Shown: positions 63,552 through 64,000 of the stretch, piece by piece | Layout: each line of letters begins with the position of its first letter | Numbering within the stretch: the first letter of the stretch is position 1 | Assembly: GCF_024449095.1 (NCBI RefSeq) | Contig: NZ_CP024628.1 | Span: 434,001-498,000, forward strand | DNA: 64,000 bases | Direction: 5' to 3' | Source of the DNA: Vibrio coralliilyticus | GTDB taxonomy: Bacteria; Pseudomonadota; Gammaproteobacteria; Enterobacterales; Vibrionaceae | Notes under the pieces: generated by a model | What the model was told of the DNA's origin: nothing | What the model saw: the letters and a program-made list of their open reading frames with translations, nothing else | Database searches by the model: none | Program-made: the position numbers and the translations under genes

Positions 63552-64000
63552 ATGATTCGTATTGCGCTGGTGGCAATGTTGTCCTCTTCTTTACTTACTT
63601 TTCCTGCGCTGGCGAGTGAAGTTAATGTGTCCGGTTCTACATCGGTGGCACGTGTTATGGATGTATTGGCTGAAAACTTTAATACGGCCCACCCTGAAAC
63701 CTACATTGCAGTACAAGGTATCGGTTCAACTGCAGGTATTACCCTTTTAAAGAAAGGCGTAGCAGATATTGGTATGAGCTCACGATACCTGACAGAAAGT
63801 GAGCAGGATGAAACGTTAACGGTCACCCCTTTGGCATTTGATGGCTTGGCTGTTGTCGTCAATAAATCTAATCCGGTCCAAAATGTCAGTCGTGAGCAGC
63901 TATTCGATATCTATAAAGGTAAAATTACCAACTGGAAAGAGTTGGGGGGAGCCGATCAAAAAATTGCTGTAGTGACACGTGAAGCGTCATCCGGCTCACG
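63552..64000 (+). CDS. PstS-like phosphate-binding protein, truncated by window end
   Basis: Only the first 149 codons are present; the frame runs off the right edge. A signal peptide (MIRIALVAMLSSSLLTFPALA) is followed by EVNVSGSTSVARVMDVLAENF, IAVQGIGSTAGITLLKKGVADIGMSSRYL, PLAFDGLAVVVNKSNPVQNVSREQLFDIYKGKITNWKELGG and REASSGS. Those are the phosphate-binding PstS family marks. It captures phosphate in the periplasm for an ABC importer, whose genes would lie beyond the window. Ribosome binding site GGAG. A Pho box is upstream. Confidence 0.88.
   Translation, partial: MIRIALVAMLSSSLLTFPALASEVNVSGSTSVARVMDVLAENFNTAHPETYIAVQGIGSTAGITLLKKGVADIGMSSRYLTESEQDETLTVTPLAFDGLAVVVNKSNPVQNVSREQLFDIYKGKITNWKELGGADQKIAVVTREASSGS

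Overview
The window reads as chromosomal DNA of a marine gammaproteobacterium, very probably a Vibrio. The thrS-infC-rpmI-rplT block, the zwf-pgl-gnd operon, uhpTABC, the solo GlpR, the DUF481, DUF3024 and DUF808 proteins and the moderately low GC all fit Vibrionaceae. I saw no tRNA, rRNA, IS element, CRISPR array or phage module. Genes are tightly packed on both strands, with many strong intrinsic terminators between convergent genes.

Layout. 0-8 kb: the end of a possible outer-membrane protein, a permuted papain-like amidase, an alpha/beta hydrolase, a secreted endonuclease I with accessory domains, a secreted beta-propeller, a periplasmic solute-binding protein and an extended RluA-type pseudouridine synthase. 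8-19 kb: a PhoX-type phosphatase, glutathione-dependent formaldehyde detoxification (fghA-frmA) with a divergent LysR regulator, an MFS protein with a long helical-repeat tail, a DUF481 outer-membrane protein, a Fur-boxed siderophore-interacting protein, and a LysE exporter with a divergent Lrp regulator. 19-31 kb: translation genes (infC starts at AUU), LhgO, a DUF6279 lipoprotein, a TSUP permease, an aldehyde dehydrogenase with a divergent sigma-54 activator, a VOC/ABM divergent pair, YtoQ and a 45-residue small protein. 31-40 kb: the oxidative pentose phosphate operon, a large HD-GYP sensor, SRPBCC, a YcdX-like phosphatase and cytochrome b562.

40-49 kb: the hexose-phosphate uptake system (uhpT plus uhpABC), DUF2946 with a PepSY membrane protein, and pyrC with a PurR box. 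49-57.5 kb: a MOSC-ferredoxin reductase fusion, a LuxR-family solo next to a near-perfect lux box, GlpR, a DMT exporter with a divergent AraC regulator, an M14 peptidase, DUF808 and a FrnE-type DsbA. 57.5-64 kb: a GH13 glycosidase, a dCache chemoreceptor, a cupin protein, a PlsC-like acyltransferase, DUF3024, and the start of a PstS-like phosphate-binding protein behind a Pho box.

The main themes are sugar-phosphate and phosphate acquisition, aldehyde detoxification, and paired divergent regulator/target units. No obviously new multi-gene system stands out. The items I would look at first are the LuxR solo with its adjacent lux box (51.1-51.9 kb), the sigma-54/operator layout at the aldehyde dehydrogenase (27.8-28.1 kb), the MOSC-reductase fusion (49.1 kb), the MFS protein with a repeat tail (13.7 kb) and the unlisted 45-residue gene (31.1 kb).
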